DNA from: an uncultured Erysipelotrichaceae bacterium
GTDB lineage: Bacteria; Bacillota_I; Bacilli_A; Erysipelotrichales; Erysipelotrichaceae
NCBI GenBank assembly: GCA_900314905.1
Contig: OMXA01000005.1
Location: forward strand, 18,441-82,440
Length of the DNA: 64,000 nucleotides
Direction: 5' to 3'
Position 1 is the first letter of the stretch; each line of letters begins with the position of its first letter. This document shows positions 17,622-25,405 of this stretch, piece by piece. The notes beneath the pieces are model-generated. The model did no database searches. It saw only the letters and a program-made list of their open reading frames with translations, and was not told where the DNA came from. The position numbers were made by a program, and so were the translations under genes.

Positions 17622-18739
17622 TGAAGATCCTGTTTGCAGCCACGGTTGATATTCACATCATCAACCATCATCTCCGGATTATCCATAAGCTCCATGAGCA
17701 GGGGAATCTCATCGATGTCGCTGCCAATGGAACCTATATCAACGATGATATTCATCGGAAATACAATGTCTGCTTTTCCAAGAGTCCGACGTCTGCCGAT
17801 AACCTGAAAGCATACCGATTCATGAAAGAGCTTCTGAAGAAAGAAGACTATGACATCATCAGCACGCATACGCCGCTTGCTTCCTTCTTTACACGGATGG
17901 CTGCGGAAGGGCTGAGGACAAAGGTCATCTATACTGCGCATGGTTTCCATTTCTACGAAGGTGCTCCGCTGAAGAATCAGCTGATCTACCGGAATATGGA
18001 ACGCATTGCAGCGCATCATACCGATCGTCTGGTAACAATCAATCAGGAAGACTATGCGGCAGCACAGCAGTTCCATTACCGCCCGGGCGGACACGCAGTC
18101 TATATTCCAGGAGTAGGAGTAGATCTTTCCCGGATTGAAGCTGCCCGTACCGATCGCAGCGTGATCCGGAAACGGCTTGGTCTTCCCGAAACGGCATTCG
18201 TGATGATCTCGGTAGGAGAACTGAATCAGAACAAGAATCATCTGTTCGTGATGAATGCTCTGCAGAAAGAGCTGCGGGAAGACCCCATGCTCTACTATGT
18301 GATCTGCGGAACGGACCTCTGGCATGGCACTTATGCTGAGAAGATCAGAGAGCTTGGCCTGGAAGGAAAAGTCCGGCTGTTAGGATACCGGAATGATATC
18401 TATGAACTGCTCTATGGCATGGATCTGTTTCTCTGTCCTTCGTTCCGCGAAGGACTTCCTGTCTGCGTCATTGAAGCGATGACTGCCGGTGTCCCGATCA
18501 TTGCATCAGATGTGCGCGGAAATCATGACCTCATTGAAAGCGGTGAAGATGGATATCTCTACCCAGTCAATGATGCAGAGCAGTTCCGGAAAGAATATCA
18601 GACCCTGCGCAGAGATCAGATCCTTCGGGAAACCTTTATCCGCAATGCCAAACAGAAAGCCCTGAATTATTCCGAAGAAACCATCGATCCGATGATCCTG
18701 GAACTCTATGACGAACTCAAGCCGAAATACAACGATTGA
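17621..18739 (+). CDS. GT4 family glycosyltransferase (CapM/EpsD-like)
   Basis: GT-B enzyme of 372 residues. ILFAATVDIHIINHHLRII, YDIISTHTPLASFFTRMA and VIYTAHGFHFYEGAPLKNQ match the CapM/EpsD-type group acting early in capsule or exopolysaccharide assembly. The C-terminal domain has MISVGELNQNKNH, RLLGYRNDIYELL and the Glu-x7-Glu stretch FREGLPVCVIEAMTAG. AGAGGAGG is 8-15 bases upstream of ATG 17621; a GTG immediately before is the alternative. It overlaps the GT-C stop codon by one base and the next gene by 32 bases. Confidence 0.88.
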   Translation: MKILFAATVDIHIINHHLRIIHKLHEQGNLIDVAANGTYINDDIHRKYNVCFSKSPTSADNLKAYRFMKELLKKEDYDIISTHTPLASFFTRMAAEGLRTKVIYTAHGFHFYEGAPLKNQLIYRNMERIAAHHTDRLVTINQEDYAAAQQFHYRPGGHAVYIPGVGVDLSRIEAARTDRSVIRKRLGLPETAFVMISVGELNQNKNHLFVMNALQKELREDPMLYYVICGTDLWHGTYAEKIRELGLEGKVRLLGYRNDIYELLYGMDLFLCPSFREGLPVCVIEAMTAGVPIIASDVRGNHDLIESGEDGYLYPVNDAEQFRKEYQTLRRDQILRETFIRNAKQKALNYSEETIDPMILELYDELKPKYND

Positions 18740-19727
18740 CGCAATGCGCGTCTGTGCGGCGCTGCTGGTCGTATTTGTCCATTCCGGAAATTTGATTCTT
18801 GCCTATCAGGTCGGAACTCCGATCGTTCTGAAACCGTTTCTGATGCTTGCGGATGCAGGGGATGCGATCTTCATGATGATCTCAGGCTACCTGCTTTTCG
18901 TGCACCCATTTCAGTATGGCCTGATGCTTCAGAAGAAAGTCAGAACGATTCTGATCCCGCTGGTTCTCTGGAATCTGATATGGATTCTGACAGATCTGTT
19001 TCTGATGGATCTTAGAGGCAATGCTTCCGGCATCCTTTCCTGGTCTTTTCAGGAATGGTTCCGCAATCTGATCGGCATTCCGTTTCATACGGCTCCGTTC
19101 TATATGCCATTCTGGTTTCTGACGGATCTGTCCGGTCTGCTTCTATTGTCGCCGCTGCTGCGCAGTCTGACGAAAGAGGTTCCTCATCTGGCCGCTGCCG
19201 GTATTCTGATTCTCTGGTTTCTTCCGGTCTCTTATCGGATCCGCATTCCATTCTGCTTCTTCCTCTTCGGGGCATTGCTTGCGGAGTATCCGGAATGGAA
19301 AGAAAAACTGAAGCGAATTGCCGAAAAGATCACGCTACCTTCTGCACTGCTCTGCAGTCTCCTTGTACTGTTTCTTCCCTCTCCCTGGTATGACCTTCTC
19401 GATCGGATCACGCTGATTCTCTGGATCTATCCGATCGGAAAGCTTGCAGAAGCCTGCATGAAGAAACAGAAGACCGCCAGCAGAATCGAACTGGCGGCTT
19501 CCTGGAATCTGTTTCTGTATGCGGTGCATGGAAAGGTGATCAGCTATCTGCAAGGTATTTATACCTCCCATGTCGCGTGTTCAGATAGTTCTGTCATTGC
19601 CGGTTATTTCGGGCTTGCGGTTCTTTCCATCTTCCTCTGCTGGGTTGCAGCAGCCATCATGCAGCACATAATGCCTCGTTTCTACGGAATCCTGAGCGGC
19701 GGCAGAGGCGTGCCGGTTCACTTATGA
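18708..19727 (+). CDS. Acyltransferase-3 family membrane protein
   Basis: A 339-residue membrane protein with about ten helices. It begins RNTTIDAMRVCAALLVVFVHS, the classic acyltransferase-3 start with Arg and His, followed by AGDAIFMMISGYLLF and KKVRTILIPLVLWNL. Expected to transfer acetyl or another acyl group to a surface glycan. The start lies 32 bases inside the previous gene, supported by where family homology begins. The last 10 bases overlap the 3' end of the convergent minus-strand flippase gene, with no terminator between them. Confidence 0.85.
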   Translation: MTNSSRNTTIDAMRVCAALLVVFVHSGNLILAYQVGTPIVLKPFLMLADAGDAIFMMISGYLLFVHPFQYGLMLQKKVRTILIPLVLWNLIWILTDLFLMDLRGNASGILSWSFQEWFRNLIGIPFHTAPFYMPFWFLTDLSGLLLLSPLLRSLTKEVPHLAAAGILILWFLPVSYRIRIPFCFFLFGALLAEYPEWKEKLKRIAEKITLPSALLCSLLVLFLPSPWYDLLDRITLILWIYPIGKLAEACMKKQKTASRIELAASWNLFLYAVHGKVISYLQGIYTSHVACSDSSVIAGYFGLAVLSIFLCWVAAAIMQHIMPRFYGILSGGRGVPVHL

Positions 19728-21223
19728 AACAGCTTCTGCTTCAGATATGCTTTTTCTTCCGGCTTCAGCGCCATCAGCCAGACTGACAGGCTGTAGATCA
19801 GAACAACTGCTGCAGCCTGAATGGTGACATATTTCCAGCCGACTCCCGCAAAGACCACATTGCAGAGATAATAGCCGGCAGCTAATGAGATGGCATCCGG
19901 AATCAGAAAACTCCGATAGCATTCCCGGAAGAAGGAACGGATGTCCAGATTCAGTTCTTTCTGGTATACCCGATTCATCATTGCAAACTCTGTCAGAGCC
20001 GCAATGGAGATTGCCATGCAGGCGCCAAGTGCTCCGAATTCTGAAGAAAGCAGGAACGATAGACTGATGCAGACAATCGTCTTGACGATCTGGGCAATGC
20101 CTTTCTGACGCACTTTATTTTCTGCAATGACTGCAGTATTGGCAATCTGCTGGGTCACATTCAGCATATCCGGAATCATGCAGACCACGGTGCAGAGATA
20201 TGCTCCCTGATAATCCGGCCCCATCCAGGTGACCATGAAGGTATTGCCAACGCAAAGGAACCCGATGAAGATCAGTCCCATGAAAGCAAGCTGGTATCTT
20301 CCGACCATGACCATCAGCGGATAGATCCGGTTTTCTTTTCCCTGGGCGATATACCGGCTGACCCTGGGAAGAAACATATCATTGATTGCAGCCGCAAAGG
20401 TGGAGAAATAGCCCTCCAGGAAATTGGCAGGGGAGAAGAGTGCAATCTGAGCCGTGTTGGAAACAATGCCGAGAATGGTCGGAGCAAGTCCGTACGTGCA
20501 TCCTTCGGCAATGGTTGTGGTAGCGGTCCAGGCAGTGAAGTGCAGAATCTGAGACTGCATCTCCTGATCATTCTTCTGGCTGATGATCCGAAGATGGAGT
20601 CCGCTGCGGATGATGAAATACTTGATGATGATGAATACGATCGTGGATCCTGCATAAGCAGCCATCACCGCAATCACGTCCATATGATTCAGCAGGGCAA
20701 CGATGATCAGTACAACCGATAATACCTTCTGACCAAGATCGCAGAGCTTCAGCGGTATGAATTCTGCATATGCGGTCAGGATGCCATTCTGAGACAGAAA
20801 CGGAAATGAGAATACCGTGGCTGCAGCCATGATCAGATAGATTTTCCGGAATGTGACGATTTCTTCTGCAGTCAGTCCCCGATAGATATCTCCGATGAAG
20901 AAATAGACTGCGATCAGAATGACGCAGATGATCGCTCCGAGGATCAGGTAGAATTTCGTGACCGTGCCGAGAAAGTGCTCGATCTTGTCTTCCCGTCCCT
21001 CTGCACGATACTTTGCTACAAACCTGGAGACTGCCGCATTGAGACCGAGATCCACAAGGAACATCCGGACAAAGGAATACGCGAGATTGTAGAGACCGTA
21101 CTGCGACTTTCCAAGCTGATTCGCCATCCATGGAGTATATGCAAGGGAAATAACGGAATTCAGGATGATGGCAAGATAGGAAATCATTGCTCCGTATTTG
21201 ATCTGGCGGTTTTCTTCTGACAT
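19718..21223 (-). CDS. Second polysaccharide flippase (MOP/PST family)
   Basis: Minus-strand membrane protein of 501 residues with 12-14 helices. The N-terminus YGAMISYLAIILNSVISLAY followed by TPWMANQLGKSQYGLYNLAY is typical of PST-type polysaccharide flippases. Later segments such as LFSPANFLEGYFSTFAAAIN fit the same fold. It is only distantly similar to the flippase at 6787, so it may transport a different unit. ATG 21223 has GAGGTG 5-6 bases upstream; an ATG 36 bases earlier is rejected. Transcribed divergently from the GT4 gene at 21303. Confidence 0.87.
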   Translation of the reverse strand: MSEENRQIKYGAMISYLAIILNSVISLAYTPWMANQLGKSQYGLYNLAYSFVRMFLVDLGLNAAVSRFVAKYRAEGREDKIEHFLGTVTKFYLILGAIICVILIAVYFFIGDIYRGLTAEEIVTFRKIYLIMAAATVFSFPFLSQNGILTAYAEFIPLKLCDLGQKVLSVVLIIVALLNHMDVIAVMAAYAGSTIVFIIIKYFIIRSGLHLRIISQKNDQEMQSQILHFTAWTATTTIAEGCTYGLAPTILGIVSNTAQIALFSPANFLEGYFSTFAAAINDMFLPRVSRYIAQGKENRIYPLMVMVGRYQLAFMGLIFIGFLCVGNTFMVTWMGPDYQGAYLCTVVCMIPDMLNVTQQIANTAVIAENKVRQKGIAQIVKTIVCISLSFLLSSEFGALGACMAISIAALTEFAMMNRVYQKELNLDIRSFFRECYRSFLIPDAISLAAGYYLCNVVFAGVGWKYVTIQAAAVVLIYSLSVWLMALKPEEKAYLKQKLFHK

Positions 21224-21237
21224 GCGCACCTCAATCG

Positions 21238-21287
21238 TTTCAAAATAAAAGCCTTTCAATTATATAATGGAAACAGATTTTTCTGAA
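21238..21287. promoter_or_regulatory. Divergent promoter with palindromic -10 (ATTATATAAT)
   Basis: The palindrome at 21259-21268 reads TATAAT on both strands. On the plus strand TATAAT (21263-21268) is preceded at 18 bases by TTCAAA (21239-21244). On the minus strand TATAAT (21264-21259) is preceded at 17 bases by TTCAGA (21287-21282). Each -35 matches consensus at four of six positions. It would serve the GT4 at 21303 and the flippase at 21223. Confidence 0.6.
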
Positions 21288-21302
21288 GAAACGGAGTTCT
21301 AG

Positions 21303-22523
21303 ATGAAAGTAGTCCAGCTGAACAGCGCATGCCATGGCAGTACGGGCATGCTGATGGGAATCCTGTCGCAGGCAATGACAGAAAAAGGAATTGAGAACCG
21401 GATGCTTTATACCTTCGGAAAGGATCCTGCAGAAAATGGGTTCCGCTATTCCTCAGATGCTGAAATCAAACTCAATGCTCTTTGCTCGAGAATCACCGGC
21501 AGATATGGCTTTGTTTCTGAACGGCCGACGCAGCACCTGATTCAGTTTCTGAAAGAGTATCAGCCTGATCTGGTCCAGATCCATACCATTCATGGCCATG
21601 ATCTGAACCTGACAGAATTCTTCCGCTATCTGAAAGACACAGAAGTGCCGGTAGTATATACGTTCCATGACTGCTGGCAGTTTACCGGCTACTGCCCGTA
21701 TTATACGTGGGCACGCTGTGAGAAGTGGAAGACCGGATGCGGAAACTGCCCGCTGGCAAAACGGTACTCCTGGTTCCTCGATCGTTCCGCTGAGAATTAC
21801 CGAAAGAAACAGGAAGCGCTGTCCGGACTTAGAGCTCTGCAGATTGTCACTCCCAGCAGATGGATGAAACAGCAGGTAGGAGAATCCTTTCTGAGAGAGG
21901 TTCCATGTACCGTCATTCCGAATGGCATCGATCTGAACGTCTTCTTTCCTTCTGAAAGCAATGTCAGGAACGAGCTTCATCTGAACAATCAGAAGATCGT
22001 GCTCGGCATTGCTCTGTCTCTTTCTGAAGCAAAAGGATTTCATGATTATCTGGAACTCAGCAGAAGGCTTCCGGATAATCATGTCCTGGTCCTGGTTGGG
22101 GTTCCGGAAGAAAAGAGAAATGATCTTCCTGCAGATATCATTGCACTTCCGAGAACTTCCAGCCGGGAAGAACTGCGGGATCTCTACAGTGCTGCAGATG
22201 TCACCGTGGTTCCGACTCATGAAGACAACTTCCCGACTGTAATTCTCGAATCGCTTGCCTGCGGTACTCCCGTCGTCACATACCAGGTTGGCGGAGCGCC
22301 GGAAGCTCTGGATGAAAAAACCGGAAGAGCGGTAGCGGAAAACGATCTGGCCGCATTGACAGAAGCAGCCGCTGAACTCAGTGAAAAGAAAAAAGAATAC
22401 ACTGCATTCTGCCGGAAAAAGGCAGAAGACCGGTATTCGATGAAGCAGTTCACGGATTCGTATCTATCTCTTTATGAACAGATGGTCAGCTGCGCTTATC
22501 AGCAACATGGAACAGCTTGCTGA
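21303..22523 (+). CDS. GT4 glycosyltransferase with cysteine-rich insertion
   Basis: GT-B enzyme of 406 residues, paralog of the one at 25402. The N-terminal domain carries VQLNSACHGSTGMLMG and VQIHTIHGHDLNL, then a cysteine-rich segment at residues ~123-151: TFHDCWQFTGYCPYYTW, CEKWKTGCGNCP. This pattern is known in colanic-acid-type GT4 enzymes and may bind metal or form a structural knot. The C-terminal half has the donor-site stretch DNFPTVILESLACGTPVVTY. ACGGAG precedes the ATG by 6 bases. The final 38 bases overlap the 3' end of the convergent gene at 22486-23427. Confidence 0.87.
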   Translation: MKVVQLNSACHGSTGMLMGILSQAMTEKGIENRMLYTFGKDPAENGFRYSSDAEIKLNALCSRITGRYGFVSERPTQHLIQFLKEYQPDLVQIHTIHGHDLNLTEFFRYLKDTEVPVVYTFHDCWQFTGYCPYYTWARCEKWKTGCGNCPLAKRYSWFLDRSAENYRKKQEALSGLRALQIVTPSRWMKQQVGESFLREVPCTVIPNGIDLNVFFPSESNVRNELHLNNQKIVLGIALSLSEAKGFHDYLELSRRLPDNHVLVLVGVPEEKRNDLPADIIALPRTSSREELRDLYSAADVTVVPTHEDNFPTVILESLACGTPVVTYQVGGAPEALDEKTGRAVAENDLAALTEAAAELSEKKKEYTAFCRKKAEDRYSMKQFTDSYLSLYEQMVSCAYQQHGTAC

Positions 22524-23427
22524 ACTTGCGTTTTACCCGTTTTCCCTGATATCCAAGCGCATAGCTGAGCAGGGGAAGCATGTGTTTTTTCATCGCTTCC
22601 GGTTCTTCTGTGACAATTAAGTCCGGGGCGGTGAGAAAATAATGATCCAGGTCAATGCCGGAAGGAGCATTGACTCTGCGCTGGGAAAAATGCACATACA
22701 TCTCTTCCCGAAGCACAATTCCGGAAGACCTGGCAGTAACGACTCCGTTTTCGAAGCAGAAATACAGGCCAGGGACGACACATTCAGTCTGTCCCCGTAC
22801 CTTGAACGAGCTGATATTGGCATGAATGTCGGCAAAATCAACAGAATCATAGAAACTCTTTCCATTTCGCCTGATGATTTCTGACATGCCGCCGCCATGC
22901 CATTCGGCATATTCATCAAATGCACAGTTCTCTGAGGAGGTGAAGACGGTTTTCCAGTTCATGCAGCCAAGGGGATCCAAAGTACGGTACCACGCATTCA
23001 CTTCGGGTGTATTTCGATAAAGGGTGAAATGGCCTGAAGTGTATAGACGATCATGTTCAGAAAGGACAGAATCAGGAAGATACCGGCTCAGATTTCCGAA
23101 AATCACATCCAGATCGCAATGTCCCCAGAACCGGTAGTCTTTCAAGTAATCAGAAAGAATCTCTCCATATGCCGGACGATAGTCACAGCACTTGTATGGG
23201 CGCTCCAGAGAAATCGGAAAGGAGAATCTTTTCTGAACAAGGCTTCGGAATTCTGAAAACTCCATATAGCATGGCTTCACGTTTGCAGGGAAGTTCTGCT
23301 CACAGCGATCATCGGTAAACAGAAGAAAATCGAACTTTGGGTTATACCGGCAGGAGTTCAGCCAGAGCGGCATACTGGAAGGAAATCTTCCGAACCATGG
23401 AATCACAAGAGCAATCTCAGCACACAT
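22486..23427 (-). CDS. DUF6625 family putative glycosyltransferase
   Basis: Soluble 313-residue protein on the minus strand. It starts with IALVIPWFGRFPSSMPLWL, then FLLFTDDRCEQNFP, KCCDYRPAYGEIL and GHCDLDVIFGNLSRYLP around residues 110-126, where Asp-Leu-Asp resembles a GT-A metal motif. This layout fits DUF6625, a family found in capsule loci and presumed to be glycosyltransferases. No membrane helix. GGAG sits 9 bases upstream of the ATG. It is read divergently from the acetyltransferase at 23529. Confidence 0.75.
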   Translation of the reverse strand: MCAEIALVIPWFGRFPSSMPLWLNSCRYNPKFDFLLFTDDRCEQNFPANVKPCYMEFSEFRSLVQKRFSFPISLERPYKCCDYRPAYGEILSDYLKDYRFWGHCDLDVIFGNLSRYLPDSVLSEHDRLYTSGHFTLYRNTPEVNAWYRTLDPLGCMNWKTVFTSSENCAFDEYAEWHGGGMSEIIRRNGKSFYDSVDFADIHANISSFKVRGQTECVVPGLYFCFENGVVTARSSGIVLREEMYVHFSQRRVNAPSGIDLDHYFLTAPDLIVTEEPEAMKKHMLPLLSYALGYQGKRVKRKFSKLFHVADKRS

Positions 23428-23466
23428 CTTTTTCTCCGAAAATCAGCAATTTCTGACTAATTACGA

Positions 23467-23518
23467 ACTATAGCAGATCTGATCTCATTTGCAAAGTCAG
23501 AGAAAGGCTGTATAGAAT
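23467..23518. promoter_or_regulatory. Divergent promoters sharing one palindromic -35 hexamer
   Basis: TTGCAA at 23489-23494 is its own reverse complement. Reading right, TATAGA (23511-23516) follows after 16 bases, or TAGAAT (23513-23518) after 18. Reading left, TATAGT (minus strand, 23472-23467) follows after 16 bases and is preceded by TGC, an extended -10. Polymerase could bind in either direction but not both at once. It would drive the DUF6625 gene leftward and the acetyltransferase rightward. Confidence 0.6.
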
Positions 23519-23528
23519 ACCTTCAGAT

Positions 23529-24050
23529 ATGGCAAGAACAGTAATCCTGAGCGGGCCTGAAAAGTGGCTGCAGCCTAAAGTAGAACACTACTCTCATGAG
23601 AAATACTGGAAGATGCGGGAACGCGTTGTCAATTACCATGGGGGCTTCTTTGAAAAAATCCTATGTACCTGGTACCTGTTCCGCATCAAGCGCATGGACG
23701 CGTTCAACAATGCCTCGATGGGCACTCATCTCGGATACGGCGCCCGGTTTGCGGAACCGCCGCACCTTCCTCATGGCCTGAAAGGGATCATTCTTTCTCA
23801 TGAAGCGGTGATCGGCAGAAACTGCACGATTCTCCACCAGGTTACGATCGGCGGCGGAAAAGGAGGAGCTCCGGTCATCGGAGATGATGTGGAAATCGGC
23901 GCTGGTGCCATGCTCATCGGCGGAATCCATATCGGCAATCATGTGAAGATCGGGGCGAATTGCGTTATTGCTGAAGATATCCCGGACAACTGCACGGTCG
24001 TGATGCCGCATCCGCGCATCCTTTCCAGGTCGCAAGCGACACGAGACTGA
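23529..24050 (+). CDS. Left-handed beta-helix O-acetyltransferase (CysE-like)
   Basis: A 173-residue hexapeptide-repeat protein. The repeat region from residue ~85 contains HEAVIGRNCTILHQVTIGGG, APVIGDDVEIGAGAMLIGG and IHIGNHVKIGANCVIAEDIP, with the catalytic-type histidine in LHQVTIGG. This matches the serine-acetyltransferase-like group that, in polysaccharide loci, acetylates sugars with acetyl-CoA. The N-terminal 60 residues are not repeat-like. No ribosome site precedes the ATG, and the -10 box ends only 10-12 bases upstream, so the mRNA may be almost leaderless. Confidence 0.85.
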   Translation: MARTVILSGPEKWLQPKVEHYSHEKYWKMRERVVNYHGGFFEKILCTWYLFRIKRMDAFNNASMGTHLGYGARFAEPPHLPHGLKGIILSHEAVIGRNCTILHQVTIGGGKGGAPVIGDDVEIGAGAMLIGGIHIGNHVKIGANCVIAEDIPDNCTVVMPHPRILSRSQATRD

Positions 24051-24064
24051 TTTCATTGTATAAT
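24036..24064 (+). promoter_or_regulatory. Promoter for a probably leaderless mRNA (24071 gene)
   Basis: GCGACA (24036-24041) and TATAAT (24059-24064) are 17 bases apart. The ATG at 24071 starts 6 bases after the -10 box, so the expected transcription start coincides with the start codon. No purine-rich ribosome site exists between them. Confidence 0.55.
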
Positions 24065-24070
24065 TCCGTT

Positions 24071-25405
24071 ATGCAGTTACGCAGAGATGAACGGACGCAG
24101 CGTACCGTCTCAGCCGCAATGAACACGCTGACGATTCTGGTGCTTGGGGCAGTGTTCTATTATATCTGGTTCGAGTATTTCAGGACTTTTGCATATTTCT
24201 ACCGGATCGGCAACTGGGCAGTGCTTGGAATCTATCTGCTTCTTCTGGTTGTCTTCAATCAGATGTACGGAGGATTCGGGATCGGATACTCCACCACGGG
24301 AGACTTGATTTTCTCTCATATCATCAGTCTCTTTTTTTCAAACGCAAGTATCTTCATCCTGGCGATGCTGGTCGGAAGAAGAGTGCTGCCGGCAAGAGAT
24401 TTTCTGCTGTATTTTCTGTCAGAGATCCTCGTCGTGGTCTTCCTGAATATTCTGAATAATCAGATTTACTACCGGATTTTCCCGCCCAGGAAGACACTGA
24501 TGATCTTTGAGCAGGAGGATCCCTCTATCTACCGGCGGATTCTGAAATACCAGTCCAACAGCTATGACATTCAGAAACAGATTCCCTATCGTTCTTATCA
24601 GACTGAAGAGAAGATGATCCGGAACTATGACTGCGTGATTGCAGTCGGTCTGACTCCTGACGAAAAAGAACAGCTGGTCAAAAGCTGCTATGGATTCGGA
24701 AAAAGCCTTTATCTGATCCCGGATATCTGTGATGTGCTCATCAACAGCGCAACAAATGTATACCTGGTTGATACGCCGGTTCTCAAGACGAATACATTCG
24801 GACCAAGTCAGATCGAGAAGATCTTCAAGCGCCTGTTTGATATCATCTTTGCGATTGTTTTTCTGGTTCTGACTTCTCCGATTTTTCTGATCACTGCAAT
24901 TGCAATCAAGGCAGAGGACCATGGGCCTGTGTTCTATGTCCAGACCAGACTGACCCAGTTCGGAAGAAAGTTCGGGATCATCAAATTCCGTTCCATGCGT
25001 ACCGATGCAGAAAAAGACGGGGTTGCCAGGTTTGCCTCCGAGCATGACAGCCGGATCACGAAAGTGGGAAGGTTCATCCGTTCCTGCCGCATCGATGAAC
25101 TGCCTCAGCTTCTGAATATCCTGAAGGGAGATATGTCCGTTGTCGGCCCGAGACCTGAGCGGCCGGAGATTGTCGCAAAGATCACGGAAGACCTTCCGGA
25201 ATTCAATTACCGCCTCAAGGTGAAAGCCGGACTGACTGGCTATGCACAGGTTTACGGGAAATACAACACGCGTCTGAAAGACAAGCTGCTGTTTGATCTG
25301 ATCTATATCGAGCATTTTTCCATCGGCCTTGATGTGCGCATCATGTTCATGACCTTCAAGATCCTGTTCAAGAAAGACAGTACGGAAGGCGTGGAGGAAT
25401 CATGA
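24071..25405 (+). CDS. Undecaprenyl-phosphate sugar-1-phosphate transferase (initiating enzyme)
   Basis: Polyprenyl glycosylphosphotransferase of 444 residues, the only initiating enzyme in the window. Four to five N-terminal helices (to ~130), a Rossmann-like central domain, a further helix at FDIIFAIVFLVLTSPIFLIT, then the catalytic domain with KFRSMRTDAEKDG, RIDELPQLLNILKGDMSVVG and PRPERPE. It would transfer a hexose-1-phosphate (as in WcaJ/CpsE) or acetamido sugar phosphate from UDP-sugar to undecaprenyl phosphate on the inner membrane face. The ATG at 24071 lacks a ribosome site and follows a -10 box by 6 bases; an upstream TTG at 24056 lies within the promoter. Confidence 0.93.
   Translation: MQLRRDERTQRTVSAAMNTLTILVLGAVFYYIWFEYFRTFAYFYRIGNWAVLGIYLLLLVVFNQMYGGFGIGYSTTGDLIFSHIISLFFSNASIFILAMLVGRRVLPARDFLLYFLSEILVVVFLNILNNQIYYRIFPPRKTLMIFEQEDPSIYRRILKYQSNSYDIQKQIPYRSYQTEEKMIRNYDCVIAVGLTPDEKEQLVKSCYGFGKSLYLIPDICDVLINSATNVYLVDTPVLKTNTFGPSQIEKIFKRLFDIIFAIVFLVLTSPIFLITAIAIKAEDHGPVFYVQTRLTQFGRKFGIIKFRSMRTDAEKDGVARFASEHDSRITKVGRFIRSCRIDELPQLLNILKGDMSVVGPRPERPEIVAKITEDLPEFNYRLKVKAGLTGYAQVYGKYNTRLKDKLLFDLIYIEHFSIGLDVRIMFMTFKILFKKDSTEGVEES

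Noticed and set aside
24419-25315. A 298-codon minus-strand open frame inside the initiating transferase gene
   Set aside because: The plus-strand catalytic motifs are unmistakable; the antisense frame has no supporting features.
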